A stretch of DNA of 36,066 nt, taken from assembly GCA_963783835.1 (NCBI GenBank), contig CAWAOX010000005.1, forward strand, positions 1 to 36,066, given 5' to 3'. Of the stretch, positions 1 to 7,384 are shown in pieces. How positions within the stretch are numbered: position 1 is the first letter of the stretch; each line of letters opens with the position of its first letter. The position numbers and the translations under genes are program-made. The stretch comes from CAIQPS01 sp963783835. Lineage in GTDB: Bacteria; Actinomycetota; Thermoleophilia; RBG-16-64-13. The notes beneath the pieces were generated by a model, which worked only from the letters and a program-made list of their open reading frames with translations, had not been told where the DNA came from and did not search any database.

Positions 1-92
1 TCCCCGTCGTACAGGCATGGGCGGAGGGAATGGTGCCTCTGATGGACTACCCGGCGGGCTCGGAGGGCCCTTCGAATGAACACGGGCTCTGA
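1..92 (+). CDS. zwf: C-terminal tail of glucose-6-phosphate dehydrogenase (partial)
   Basis: Reading from base 3, an open frame enters from the left edge and stops at TGA 90-92. Its 29 residues include an acidic tryptophan-containing helix followed by Y-P-A-G-S-E-G-P. That resembles the near-terminal Y-x-A-G-S-W-G-P signature I know from glucose-6-phosphate dehydrogenase, which oxidises glucose 6-phosphate to the lactone with NADP in the pentose phosphate pathway. Only the tail is visible, so the assignment rests on this one motif. The tail is short after the motif compared with well-known homologues. The frame overlaps the next gene's preferred start by 17 bases. Confidence 0.5.
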   Translation, partial: PVVQAWAEGMVPLMDYPAGSEGPSNEHGL

Positions 93-819
93 CGGGGGTT
101 GCATGATGGCGGCACACGACCGGGTCACGAAGGCTGGCGTTCGCACCCTCCTCGTGCGGCTCTCCGCAGGAGCCACGGACGTGGACGTCTACCTGCCTGA
201 AACGACCGACCGAGCGCCCCTTGTGATCGTGGCGCACGGGTTCTGGCGAAATCGTCACTTCATGTCCGGGTGGGGCCGACACCTCGCCGAGGAGGGCTTC
301 GTGGCGGCGGTGCCGGATCTGCCGGCGTGGTCGGATCCTGCCCGCAACGGTCGCTTCGTCTCAGAGTTGCGCGCGTATCTTTGCGCGAATGACCCCTGGA
401 GTTCTGTCATCGACTCTTCGCGCACGGGACTGATGGGTTTCTCGGCCGGCGGGTTGGCCACCCTGCTATCGGCGCTCGACCACCCCAAGCCTGTCATCTG
501 GATCGGGCTCGATCCAGTCGACCGGAAAGGCATGGGGGTAGAGGCGGCCCCCGGGGTGGAGTGTACGACCGTTGTGGTGACCGCCGAGCCGTCGGCGTGT
601 AATGCACACGGGAACGCTCAGCGCATCGTAGGCGCTCTGCCCCGCTGCCGTCACGTGAGCGTCGCCGGAGCGGTCCACGTGGATGCGGAGTGGCCTACAG
701 ACTGGAAAGCCGAGGCTATCTGCGGTCGCTCCAAGGAGGAGAGACGCGGCGAGTTTCGCCGGCACGCGACCGAGGCTCTTCACGAGGCTCTGACAATGCC
801 CCCGGTGTCCGACCACTAG
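76..819 (+). CDS. alpha/beta hydrolase, dienelactone hydrolase/chlorophyllase-like
   Basis: A 247-residue protein with an alpha/beta-hydrolase layout: an oxyanion region V-A-H-G-F-W near residue 53, a nucleophile elbow G-F-S-A-G-G near 123, an acid candidate in G-L-D-P-V-D near 146, and a catalytic His candidate in A-V-H-V-D near 202. It should be a cytoplasmic serine esterase or lipase-like enzyme; the substrate cannot be told. The ATG at 76 has GGAGG at 62-66 and is preferred, although it overlaps the probable zwf tail. ATG 103 or 106 would avoid the overlap. No signal peptide is seen. The C-terminus is charged and rich in Arg and Glu. The fold is secure and the function is not. Confidence 0.8.
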   Translation: MNTGSDGGCMMAAHDRVTKAGVRTLLVRLSAGATDVDVYLPETTDRAPLVIVAHGFWRNRHFMSGWGRHLAEEGFVAAVPDLPAWSDPARNGRFVSELRAYLCANDPWSSVIDSSRTGLMGFSAGGLATLLSALDHPKPVIWIGLDPVDRKGMGVEAAPGVECTTVVVTAEPSACNAHGNAQRIVGALPRCRHVSVAGAVHVDAEWPTDWKAEAICGRSKEERRGEFRRHATEALHEALTMPPVSDH

Positions 820-1083
820 CGAGGCTTCGGCTGGTAGCTCCACTCCGGCCAAGGAGACATAGTGGCGGAAGGCGTCGGCAAGACCGGGATCGACTCCGGC
901 GGCATAGGTGAGACTGATTCCTAGCGCCCGCCCACCCGAGGCAGGGCTTCTTGCGTCTAGCAGAACCGGCCGATGAGCGCAAATCCCCGAATTCTGTCCC
1001 CCCATCGATTCGCTCCGGGTCCCGAATTGAACCTGTGACGGCTCCCGATCGGGGAAGCCCACCAAGTCGTGCGAGCTGTCACT

Positions 1084-1099
1084 GTACCAATTGTGGTAC
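1084..1099. promoter_or_regulatory. palindromic operator upstream of the toxin-antitoxin pair
   Basis: A perfect inverted repeat, GTACCA-ATTG-TGGTAC, ends 9 bases before the toxin ATG. Toxin-antitoxin operons of this type are usually repressed by the antitoxin binding such a palindrome over the promoter. The position and symmetry fit that. Binding itself is inferred. Confidence 0.55.
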
Positions 1100-1108
1100 G
1101 CTGCTTAC

Positions 1109-1468
1109 ATGAGCGAACCAGGCGACCACAAGCCCATCCTGCGCGTGGTGTTCTACCTGACGGCCGCGGGCAACGAACCCGTTCGCGACTGGCTACTCGG
1201 GTTGTCACGTGACGACCGGCGCGTGGTCGGGTTCGATATCAAGACGGCGCAGTACGGTTGGCCGCTCGGGATGCCGCTCATCCGCAAGCTCGAGCCGGGT
1301 TTGTGGGAGGTCCGCTCCCATATCGGCGATGGGATCGCTCGAGTGCTGTTCACCGTGACGGCCGACACGATGGTGCTCCTGCACGGCTTCGTGAAGAAGT
1401 CCGAGAAGACGCCAGTGACAGATTTGAAGACGGCCAGGCAGCGCATGGCTGATCTGCAAGAAAGGTGA
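1109..1468 (+). CDS. higB: HigB/RelE-type toxin (phage-derived Gp49-like family)
   Basis: A 119-residue basic protein of the Gp49-like HigB family (RelE superfamily), mRNA interferases that act on translating ribosomes. Family hallmarks are visible: V-R-D-W-L near residue 23, the G-M-P-L-I-R-K-L segment near 54, G-L-W-E-V-R near 63, and the C-terminal L-L-H-G-F-V-K-K-S-E-K-T-P stretch that carries the catalytic basic residues. The frame is open further upstream, but the ATG at 1109 directly follows the palindrome, so translation may be leaderless or nearly so. The antitoxin follows with only a few bases between. The order toxin then antitoxin is the reversed order typical of higBA loci. Confidence 0.85.
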   Translation: MSEPGDHKPILRVVFYLTAAGNEPVRDWLLGLSRDDRRVVGFDIKTAQYGWPLGMPLIRKLEPGLWEVRSHIGDGIARVLFTVTADTMVLLHGFVKKSEKTPVTDLKTARQRMADLQER

Positions 1469-1473
1469 GAGAG

Positions 1474-1761
1474 ATGACCAACAAGCATATCGGTAGTGAC
1501 TTCGACGACTTCCTTCGTAACGAGGGCATCCTCGATGACGCGGAAGCCGCCGCCGCCAAGCGCGTGATCGCCTTCCAGATCGCCCGCGAGATGGAGAGCG
1601 CGCACATCTCCCAGTCGGAGCTTGCGCGCCGGATGAAAACAAGCCGCTCAGCCGTCGAGCGTCTGCTAGACCCGACTAATCACTCGGTTACCCTTCAAAC
1701 GCTCGAGCGCGCCGCGAGCGCGGTGGGCAAGCGGCTCACGATCCAACTCACAGCGCAGTGA
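1474..1761 (+). CDS. higA: HigA-type antitoxin, XRE-family helix-turn-helix
   Basis: A 95-residue protein with a Cro/C1-type helix-turn-helix at about residues 38-85 (Q-S-E-L-A-R-R-M-K-T-S-R-S-A-V-E-R-L-L). It should neutralise the preceding HigB-like toxin and repress the shared promoter at the palindrome at 1084-1099. ATG 1474 is preferred because AAAGGTGAG lies a few bases upstream; a GTG at 1465 would overlap the toxin stop. The gene's end overlaps the end of the convergent minus-strand gene by 14 bases. Family assignment is firm from the HTH and the neighbour. DNA binding is inferred. Confidence 0.85.
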   Translation: MTNKHIGSDFDDFLRNEGILDDAEAAAAKRVIAFQIAREMESAHISQSELARRMKTSRSAVERLLDPTNHSVTLQTLERAASAVGKRLTIQLTAQ

Positions 1762-2203
1762 TCCCAGGCATCGAGCTTGAGCCGGCAACAGAGCAGCGGG
1801 TGTGGGCCGCTTTCGACAAGTGCACACTCCACTCGCTCTCATTCCCGTCCTTGTCTCTCGTTCCGCCATCCAGGAATCCCTGAATCTCAGTCTTATGGTG
1901 GCTCTTCTCACACTCACGGAGAACGTCCTGGAGCTGCGCCGCCGCCTCAGGGTCGAGGTGCCCGATCACCAGGCCATCGATCAAGCACTCGACTTCGTTC
2001 GGGTCATGACGGCTCTTTGGATTTCGCCTCAGCTCGATGGTGACCGGGATAGCAGTGTGCGGGTCGCCGTAGTCCCTATAGCCGCTCACCAGGTTGGCCG
2101 CCACAGCGCTCAACATGTCCTGATAACGGCTCGTGTCCACGATGTCCATGCCCGGCAAGGGCTCTACCGCGCATGGCTCGGATTCCCGCTTGAACAGTCC
2201 CAT
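1748..2203 (-). CDS. small HIRAN-like conserved hypothetical protein
   Basis: A 151-residue protein. A segment N-P-K-S-R-H-D-P-N-E-V followed by L-I-D-G-L-V-I-G-H-L-D at about residues 60-85 resembles the N-P-x-D-x-N-A-V ... G-x-x-V-G-Y-L pattern of HIRAN-like domains. Together with an S-R-Y-Q-D element near residue 25, it recalls small actinobacterial proteins of this type. HIRAN domains are associated with DNA-end or repair functions, but here the role is unknown. The gene follows the SPFH gene on the same strand after about 10 bases, with a GAGAGG ribosome-binding site, so the two are probably co-transcribed. It converges on the antitoxin gene. The gene is well supported; the domain call is tentative. 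Confidence 0.65.
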   Translation of the reverse strand: MGLFKRESEPCAVEPLPGMDIVDTSRYQDMLSAVAANLVSGYRDYGDPHTAIPVTIELRRNPKSRHDPNEVECLIDGLVIGHLDPEAAAQLQDVLRECEKSHHKTEIQGFLDGGTRDKDGNESEWSVHLSKAAHTRCSVAGSSSMPGITAL

Positions 2204-2213
2204 GCCTCTCGCC

Positions 2214-3116
2214 CTACTTCCTCACAGGGGTAGTGTTGACAGGGGCCTTGGGCGCCACCGGCACCACGCCCGCCAGGTCGCCGATGACGTTGATCAGCTC
2301 GCTGCCGGTGGGTATGACCACCTTGGCGTTCTGCGACAGGGCTTTTTCCATGGCTTCCAGCTTCCTCAGCACCTGGGCGTTGCCGACGAAGTACTTGTCG
2401 GCCGCGTCATTGACCAGTTGGATGGCCTGGGCCTCGCCCTCGGCCTCGAGGATGCGGGCCTGCTTGATGCCCTCGGCCTTCTTGATCTCGGCCCGGCGCT
2501 GACCATCGGCCTGGGTCTCGGTGGCGGTGGCGAAGTCGATGGCGGCCACCTTCTCGTTCTCGGCCTTGACCACCTTGTTCATGGTCTCCTGCACGTCCGC
2601 CGGCGGGTCGATCTCCTTGAGTTCGGTGCGCAGGATCTCGATGCCCCAACTCGCGGTCTCCGAGAGAAGGGTGCTGCGTAACTCGGAGTTGATCTTGCCC
2701 CGCTCGCTGTTGGCCGACTTGAGCGTGAGCGTCCCGATGATGTTACGGAGAGTGGTGCGGGCCAGGTTGACGATCTGGTTCTCGTAGTTGGTCACGTTGT
2801 ATTGCGAGGCCTTGATGTTTTCCTCGTCGGCCTTGACCTTGAGGTACACCTGGGCGTCGACCTGGGCGTTGAGGTTGTCGTTGGTGATGATCATCTGCGG
2901 CTGGGCTTCGACCAGCATCTCGCGGATGTCCACTTTGAACATCCGTTCGATGATCGGGATGATGAGGTGGAAGCCCGGACTAGCGTAGCGGTTGTACTTG
3001 CCTAATCGCTCCACTAACCCCCGGTGGGTCGGCCGCACGATCCTGATGCCCGAAAGCAGGAGCACCAGGACGATGACAACCGCAATAACGATACCGACAA
3101 TCGCCCATGTGGACAT
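2214..3116 (-). CDS. SPFH/band-7 membrane protein (stomatin-like, paraslipin type)
   Basis: A 300-residue protein with one N-terminal membrane helix (about residues 5-25), then a band-7/SPFH domain beginning I-V-R-P-T-H-R-G-L-V-E-R-L-G-K-Y and containing the stomatin-type stretch A-R-T-T-L-R-N-I-I-G. A long Ala/Glu/Lys-rich coiled coil follows (about 185-260), and then a hydrophobic C-terminal tail. Such proteins oligomerise into membrane microdomain scaffolds and often modulate proteases. The ATG at 3116 was chosen over an upstream extension because it begins exactly at the membrane helix and lies behind a G-rich Shine-Dalgarno. Usual NfeD partners are absent nearby. It is divergent from htrA, with about 255 bases between them for both promoters. 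Confidence 0.88.
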   Translation of the reverse strand: MSTWAIVGIVIAVVIVLVLLLSGIRIVRPTHRGLVERLGKYNRYASPGFHLIIPIIERMFKVDIREMLVEAQPQMIITNDNLNAQVDAQVYLKVKADEENIKASQYNVTNYENQIVNLARTTLRNIIGTLTLKSANSERGKINSELRSTLLSETASWGIEILRTELKEIDPPADVQETMNKVVKAENEKVAAIDFATATETQADGQRRAEIKKAEGIKQARILEAEGEAQAIQLVNDAADKYFVGNAQVLRKLEAMEKALSQNAKVVIPTGSELINVIGDLAGVVPVAPKAPVNTTPVRK

Positions 3117-3371
3117 GAGGCCACCCCGCCTTTCGACCGATCCGCTGACTCGCGCGTTCTTCCTGTATTCCAAGCCTACACCCGGAGAGTGTCCTCCACC
3201 ACACTCGCGGCCCGATTCTCGGCGACAATGGCGCGGCTGCGCCCATAAGGCCGGCATAAGGCGTGCCGCCAGAACCCAGCTGGGCGGGAACTAGGCGCTC
3301 CAGGTGGCAATCTGAGACGTGGCGGTCCCCACGGCCGCAGTGTCCAGCAGCTACTTCCGGAAGGGATCGAC

Positions 3372-4469
3372 ATGGAGAAAACGAGTGCAAGAACATCCTC
3401 AGGTTCACTACCCCAGCGCACCCGGTGGGTTGTCGCGTTGCTGGCGATGGTCCTAGTCGTGGTCGCCGTAACGGGTGTTCTACTCAGCTCGACCGGCCAG
3501 GCCGCGGCGGCGGCACAGCCAAGCGCCAGCCCCGCTCAAGACGTGGCCAAGGTCCTCGGCCCGAGCGTGGTCAATATCAAGGTCGCGTGGGGTTCGAGCG
3601 GCGGGGCCGAAGGTTCGGGCGTCATCTACCGCGCGGACGGCATGATCATCACAAACAATCACGTCGTCACCGACGAGAGCACCGGGAACGCGGTCTCAGC
3701 CATCAAAGTAACGCTCGCGACGGGCGAGCAGCTCGACGGGACCCTGGTGGGCCGCGATCCGACGACCGAGATAGCGGTCATCAAAATCGACGCCGGCCAC
3801 GATCTGCCCGCGGCCAAATTCGCGGGACAACTGCCGACTGTGGGCGAATACGCGGTGGCCATCGGTAGCCCCCTCGGATACGACAACTCGGTGACGCTCG
3901 GTATCGTCTCCGGCCTCACCCGTCAGGTCGAGGGAGCAACGGGTACCGAGGCAGTCGCTCTCAGCAACCTGATCCAGACCGATGCGCCTATAAGCCCAGG
4001 CAACTCGGGTGGTGCCCTGGCCGATGCGAGCGCGCAGGTGATCGGGATCAACGTGGCCTACGAGCCGCCGGCCCAGACAGGCGCGGTAAGCATCGGGTTC
4101 GCCATCCCGGCGACCACTGCGACGTCCGTGGCCGAACAGCTCATCAACAACGGTAGCGTGAAGCAGGCGTACCTTGGTATCGGCCTGGTCGAGGTCACGC
4201 CGGAGCTTCAGCAGCAATACGGCCTGTCCCGGTCATCCGGCGTTCTTATCGCCGAAGTGGCGCAGGGTAGCCCGGCGGAGGCCGCCGGCCTGCAGCAGGG
4301 CGACATCATCATCAAAGCCGACGGTCAGGACGTCACCAACTCGTCCACGCTGTACGCGATCGACCGAGATAAGAAGCCCGGTGACAAGGTCCAACTGACC
4401 ATCGACCGCAACGGCCAGGAGCAGACCTTCACCGTCACGCTCGGAGAACGCCCGGCGAGCGCGCAGTAG
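3372..4469 (+). CDS. htrA: HtrA/DegP-like trypsin-type serine protease with one PDZ domain
   Basis: A 365-residue envelope protease. The N-terminus has a basic tail and one hydrophobic segment (about residues 19-40), acting as a membrane anchor or signal, then an Ala/Ser-rich linker. The trypsin-like domain shows the triad: His97 in T-N-N-H-V-V, Asp129 in D-P-T-T-E-I-A-V, and Ser212 in G-N-S-G-G-A. A single PDZ domain covers about 255-355. HtrA proteases degrade or refold damaged extracytoplasmic proteins. The one-anchor, one-PDZ form is the one usual in Gram-positive bacteria. GGAAGGG precedes the ATG. The gene is monocistronic and ends shortly before the perfect hairpin at 4507-4542. Confidence 0.93.
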   Translation: MEKTSARTSSGSLPQRTRWVVALLAMVLVVVAVTGVLLSSTGQAAAAAQPSASPAQDVAKVLGPSVVNIKVAWGSSGGAEGSGVIYRADGMIITNNHVVTDESTGNAVSAIKVTLATGEQLDGTLVGRDPTTEIAVIKIDAGHDLPAAKFAGQLPTVGEYAVAIGSPLGYDNSVTLGIVSGLTRQVEGATGTEAVALSNLIQTDAPISPGNSGGALADASAQVIGINVAYEPPAQTGAVSIGFAIPATTATSVAEQLINNGSVKQAYLGIGLVEVTPELQQQYGLSRSSGVLIAEVAQGSPAEAAGLQQGDIIIKADGQDVTNSSTLYAIDRDKKPGDKVQLTIDRNGQEQTFTVTLGERPASAQ

Positions 4470-4478
4470 TTACGAGGC

Positions 4479-4643
4479 GTCACAGAACGTGGTGGGGGGT
4501 GAGGGGTGGTGGTGTCTAACCCGGGTGGGTTAGACACCACCAGACAGGGCGCCACAGCTCAGGAGGGGGAAGAGCAATGCCGTGAGAGTATGTTCGCACC
4601 GCGCACCTGAATTCGTCCTGAATGCGTGAGAGGGCTCACGCTC
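4479..4643. repeat. structured intergenic element, copy A
   Basis: This region is homologous to 18736-18896. Both begin GTCAC(A/G)GA, continue through a G-rich stretch, a perfect 15-16 bp hairpin and CTCAGGAGGGGG, and then a core (here 4572-4630). The core aligns to 18827-18885 without gaps, with 48 of 59 bases identical. The core carries GAGCAATGCCGTGA and two CCTGAA boxes 11 bases apart (4606 and 4617). Both copies end at a minus-strand GAC-TAG stop. Read on the minus strand, each would be a 3' untranslated element ending in a hairpin. I do not recognise it as a known RNA family. Confidence 0.75.
4507..4542. terminator. perfect 16-bp hairpin of element A
   Basis: TGGTGGTGTCTAACCC pairs perfectly with its complement across a GGGT spacer. 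It lies 37 bases after the htrA stop and 101 bases past the stop of the convergent gene. It could terminate transcription from both sides, but no T-run follows on either strand, so an unusual or Rho-assisted terminator, or a separate structural role, is possible. The equivalent hairpin in copy B differs at five pairs, all with pairing kept. Confidence 0.6.
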
Positions 4644-4991
4644 CTAGTCCGGGACCGGCTCCGCCCGCGGAGTGCCGTTTACCCAGTGCAGTTCGTAGCG
4701 TCTGGCCCACAGAGTCTGAGGACCGGCCGGGTCAGCCCTGAGTAGTACTTCCAGCGTGAGACGCTCCCGGTCGCGAAAGAGCTCACGGGGGATGCGGAAG
4801 GTCAGCGTACCCTCATACGCGCCGCCCAAAGGCCAAACCGTCTCCCGCCCGAGAAAGCCCCCAACCTGGTAGCGAACGATCGCCTTGGCTCTTTCTACTT
4901 CTCCCATCGCTCGGACCGGTACTCGCATGAGAACGAACCCGCCGTTGCTCGCGAGTTCGCAGGTCTCCACTCCGTTCTGCTCAACCCTCAC
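4644..4991 (-). CDS. small beta-rich hypothetical protein
   Basis: A 115-residue protein of unknown function. It has alternating hydrophobic and polar stretches that suggest a beta-sandwich, and no membrane segment or signal peptide. Translation probably starts at the GTG at 4991, since GGGAGG lies six bases upstream; the nearby ATG is out of frame. It is downstream of the amphi-Trp gene on the same strand, separated by 136 bases. The stop codon directly abuts repeat element A, an arrangement also seen for the gene remnant at 18897-19181. I see no family signature. Codon use and base composition match the neighbours, so it is probably a real gene. Confidence 0.6.
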   Translation of the reverse strand: MRVEQNGVETCELASNGGFVLMRVPVRAMGEVERAKAIVRYQVGGFLGRETVWPLGGAYEGTLTFRIPRELFRDRERLTLEVLLRADPAGPQTLWARRYELHWVNGTPRAEPVPD

Positions 4992-5127
4992 TCATGGCCT
5001 CCCATGTTTCCCAGCCGCCCTCATTCCAGCAGCCGTCGCCGATTGCAGAGGGAGTGAGTTCGCTTCGGCCGGCCGGCCACGGTCGCCACTCGCTCGATGC
5101 CCGCCAGCGCTGTTCTCTAGCGCGACA

Positions 5128-5400
5128 CTACCACTTCAGCTCTATCTCGATCTTGTGCTTGCCCTTCTTCTCGGAGTACTCGAACTCAAAATCCACCGAG
5201 TCGCCCAGTTCGCTCACCGGTGCTCCCCCGACGACGAGACTGCCACCTTCGAGCTCGCACACGATGGCCTTAAGGCGGGAAATGACCTTCGTCCGCGTCA
5301 GGGTTTCCTCTATCTCCACCTCGACCGGTTCGACTATCGGCTCCGCCGCCTCTATGGTCTCATCCGCGGAGACCGTCAGTTCCTTCTCGGATTCTTCCAT
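5128..5400 (-). CDS. amphi-Trp domain protein
   Basis: A 90-residue protein. The N-terminal half is very acidic (many Glu, few aromatics). The C-terminal 50 residues match the amphi-Trp pattern: a helix T-K-V-I-S-R-L-K-A-I, a G-G-S-L-V-V-G-G turn, and a terminal strand ending I-E-I-E-L-K-W with the final Trp. Amphi-Trp is a small conserved domain of unknown function. Start ATG 5400 is chosen over an upstream extension because GAGGTG lies eight bases before it. The gene is divergent from the UGSC selenoprotein gene, with 121 bases between them that must hold both promoters. Confidence 0.8.
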   Translation of the reverse strand: MEESEKELTVSADETIEAAEPIVEPVEVEIEETLTRTKVISRLKAIVCELEGGSLVVGGAPVSELGDSVDFEFEYSEKKGKHKIEIELKW

Positions 5401-5521
5401 CTGCGCAACACCTCGTTCCTTCGTTTGATCATGAGTAACAGAATGCCACACCACGCCCCCGGGTTGGGATCCTTCGGCTGCTTCAGTTCGCCTACTCTGA
5501 TGCGCCACCGGGAGGCTCTCG

Positions 5522-7312
5522 ATGTCCCAGTCCCTGAGGTTCTCCGTCGTCAACCCCGAAGGCCGGCTCGTGCAGACGGTGGAGCCCGAATCCGCCCGAT
5601 CCGCCCCGGCATCGCTCGCCCCCAGACTCGAAACCCTGGAGGGTAAGGTCGTCTATCTCGTGGACACCGGGTTCGGCGGCAGCTATCGGTTCATGCAGCA
5701 ACTCCAGAAGTGGATGGGCGAGCGCATGCCCGCGGTCACCACCATAAGGAAGCGGAAGCCCGGGAACGTGTTCGCCGACGATACCGACGCGCTCTGGGAC
5801 GAGATCAAGGCCAAAGGCGCCGATGCGGTCATCCTCGGCGTAGGTGGCTGACCCGGTTGCGCCGCGGCGGTCGCCGCGAGCAGCAGCAAGCTGGAGCGCA
5901 CCTACGGCATCCCGACCGCTCCTCTCTCCACCCATGAGTACGCGGTTCACGTGCAGAGAGAGATGAGGTCGCTGGGGGTGAGGTTGCCCTTCGTCTACAC
6001 CCCGCACCCGGTCGTCGGCGTGCCACCCGAGACCCTGTATGAATATCTCGAGGGCGACGATCCCCTCACGGGCCGGCGCGTGATCGACGAGATCGTCGCT
6101 GCTCTCACCAGGACCTCGGCTGAAGCTCAAGCTGAGGCTGAGACTACTCCTGTCCGGCTTCCCTCCGAAGAAGCCAGTGGTCGCGAGGCGTTGGTGGGGC
6201 CCGACACCGAGGACAACCTTCAGCGCCTGTTCTACGAGCGGGGCTGGACCGACGGGCTGCCGGTCATCCTTCCCACCGAGGAGCGGGTGGAGAAGATGCT
6301 CAGCGGAACCGGCCGGTCCCGTGACGAGCTGGTAGGGGAGATCTTCCTCCACGACACCAAGGAGATGCTCAGGTACACGGTCTTCGACATCGCGGTGGTG
6401 GCGGTCATGGCCGGGGCGCGGCCGGAGCACCTCCCGGTTATCCTCGCCGTCGCAGCGACCAAGCTGTCGTCCCTTACGCCCTCGACGACGCCTTTCGGCA
6501 GTATGCTCCTGGTCAACGGGCCCATCCGCAACGAGATCTCCATGAACTCCGGGGTCGCGGCCTTCAGTCCGGGCAATCTGGCCAATGCGGTCATCGGCAG
6601 GGCCTGGACCCTGATGTCCATCTGCTGGGGATACGGCCGGCCCAAGCTCACACTGTGGAGCTCGCAGGGGAATGGGTTCCTTTACAACAACATGTGTTTC
6701 CCCGAGAACGAAGAGCGGAGCGTGTGGACGCCGTTCCACGTGCAGAAGGGCTTCCAGCCCGAAGAGAGCGTGGTCAGCGTCTTCAAGGGATGGTTTGTCA
6801 TGAACAGCCTCCACGCGGCCGCCAAGCGTACCGTGGGGGAGGAGATACAGCTGCAGCTGAGCGTCATCCCCGCCCTCAACTCCAGTGCGACTCTCATGCT
6901 GGACCCGCTGGTGGCCCGGCAGCTCAAAGAGGTCGACGGTTTCGAGACCAAAGAGGACTTGAGCCGGTGGATATCGGAGAACGCCCTCATGCCCGCCGGA
7001 AGATATTGGGGCACCGACCACATCGACATGCTGGTGGCGCCGAGGGCTGACGCCGGGGAGGAGCCGTTCGCCACGTGGAGGAAGGCGGCGGACGACGAGC
7101 TCATACCCCACTACCACGATCCGGAGCGGATCAACATCGTGGTGGTAGGGGGAGAGACGAGCCCGGTCTGGAAGACGAGCGACTACGGGTGTTGGGCCTC
7201 GGCGCCGGTCGACTACTGGCGGCCGGGGGAGGCGTCGGGACGAGCGGCGGCGGACTGCGCGGATGGCGCATGCGGCCTACCCGACCCGGACGTCGAGTAC
7301 GACGACCAGTAG
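5522..7312 (+). CDS. UGSC-family selenoprotein with C-terminal conserved domain; UGA at 5849-5851 read as selenocysteine
   Basis: One reading frame runs from ATG 5522 (GGGAGG seven bases upstream) to TAG 7312, broken only by TGA at 5849-5851. Read as selenocysteine this gives 596 residues. The N-terminal part (about 40-205) starts K-V-V-Y-L-V-D-T-G-F-G-G and places U110 in G-V-G-G-U-P-G-C, a redox U-x-x-C like the U-G-S-C motif of the UGSC (seleno)protein family. Homology continues across the UGA (Y-G-I-P-T-A-P, then P-H-P-V-V-G), which argues against two separate genes. Residues about 225-560 form a second conserved domain (W-T-D-G-L-P-V-I-L-P-T-E-E-R-V; L-V-N-G-P-I-R-N-E) that I associate with UGSC proteins but whose function is unknown. 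There is no signal peptide, so it is cytoplasmic. A terminator follows. Confidence 0.85.
5852..5883 (+). promoter_or_regulatory. bacterial SECIS-like hairpin behind the UGA of the UGSC gene
   Basis: Immediately after the UGA, CGCGGCG (5863-5869) and CGCCGCG (5872-5878) are perfect complements. With a realistic four-base loop the apex reads GGUC (5869-5872), at 18-21 bases after the UGA. The E. coli fdhF SECIS loop, from memory, also presents GGUC at about 19-22 bases. An A bulge and two more pairs can extend the stem. Position, stem and loop all fit a SelB-binding element inside the coding sequence. Confidence 0.75.
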
Positions 7313-7333
7313 GACCGCGAACCAGAGCCGACG

Positions 7334-7358
7334 GAAGCCCCGCCGCACGCGGGGCTTC
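7334..7358 (+). terminator. intrinsic-type terminator after the UGSC gene
   Basis: A ten-base perfect stem GAAGCCCCGC/GCGGGGCTTC with a five-base loop lies 21 bases past the selenoprotein stop, followed by CGCTTTG. It sits between two convergent genes and may serve both, though the T-run is short. Confidence 0.7.
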
Positions 7359-7384
7359 GCTTTGTGATCATGGGCCGGTCGGCG

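Noticed and set aside
861..924. Twenty-codon ORF from a GTG with AAGGAGA before it
   Set aside because: Gly-rich with no family features; too short to support from sequence alone.
985..1060. tRNA-like stretch; the reverse strand contains GGTTCAATTC
   Set aside because: The bases flanking the T-loop-like sequence do not pair and no anticodon or acceptor arm can be formed.
466..1065. Long minus-strand open frame opposite the hydrolase gene
   Set aside because: It is the shadow of the hydrolase codons in GC-rich DNA, Arg/Pro/Gly-rich, with no domain and no ribosome-binding site.
5849..5851. Nonsense mutation or two separate genes at the UGA of the UGSC frame
   Set aside because: The frame and homology continue without a start signal near 5951, a Cys follows at the expected distance, and a SECIS-like hairpin is present.
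5492..7117. 541-codon minus-strand open frame opposite the UGSC gene
   Set aside because: Low-complexity composition rich in Arg, Gly, His and Asp, and no motifs; the plus-strand protein is clearly conserved.
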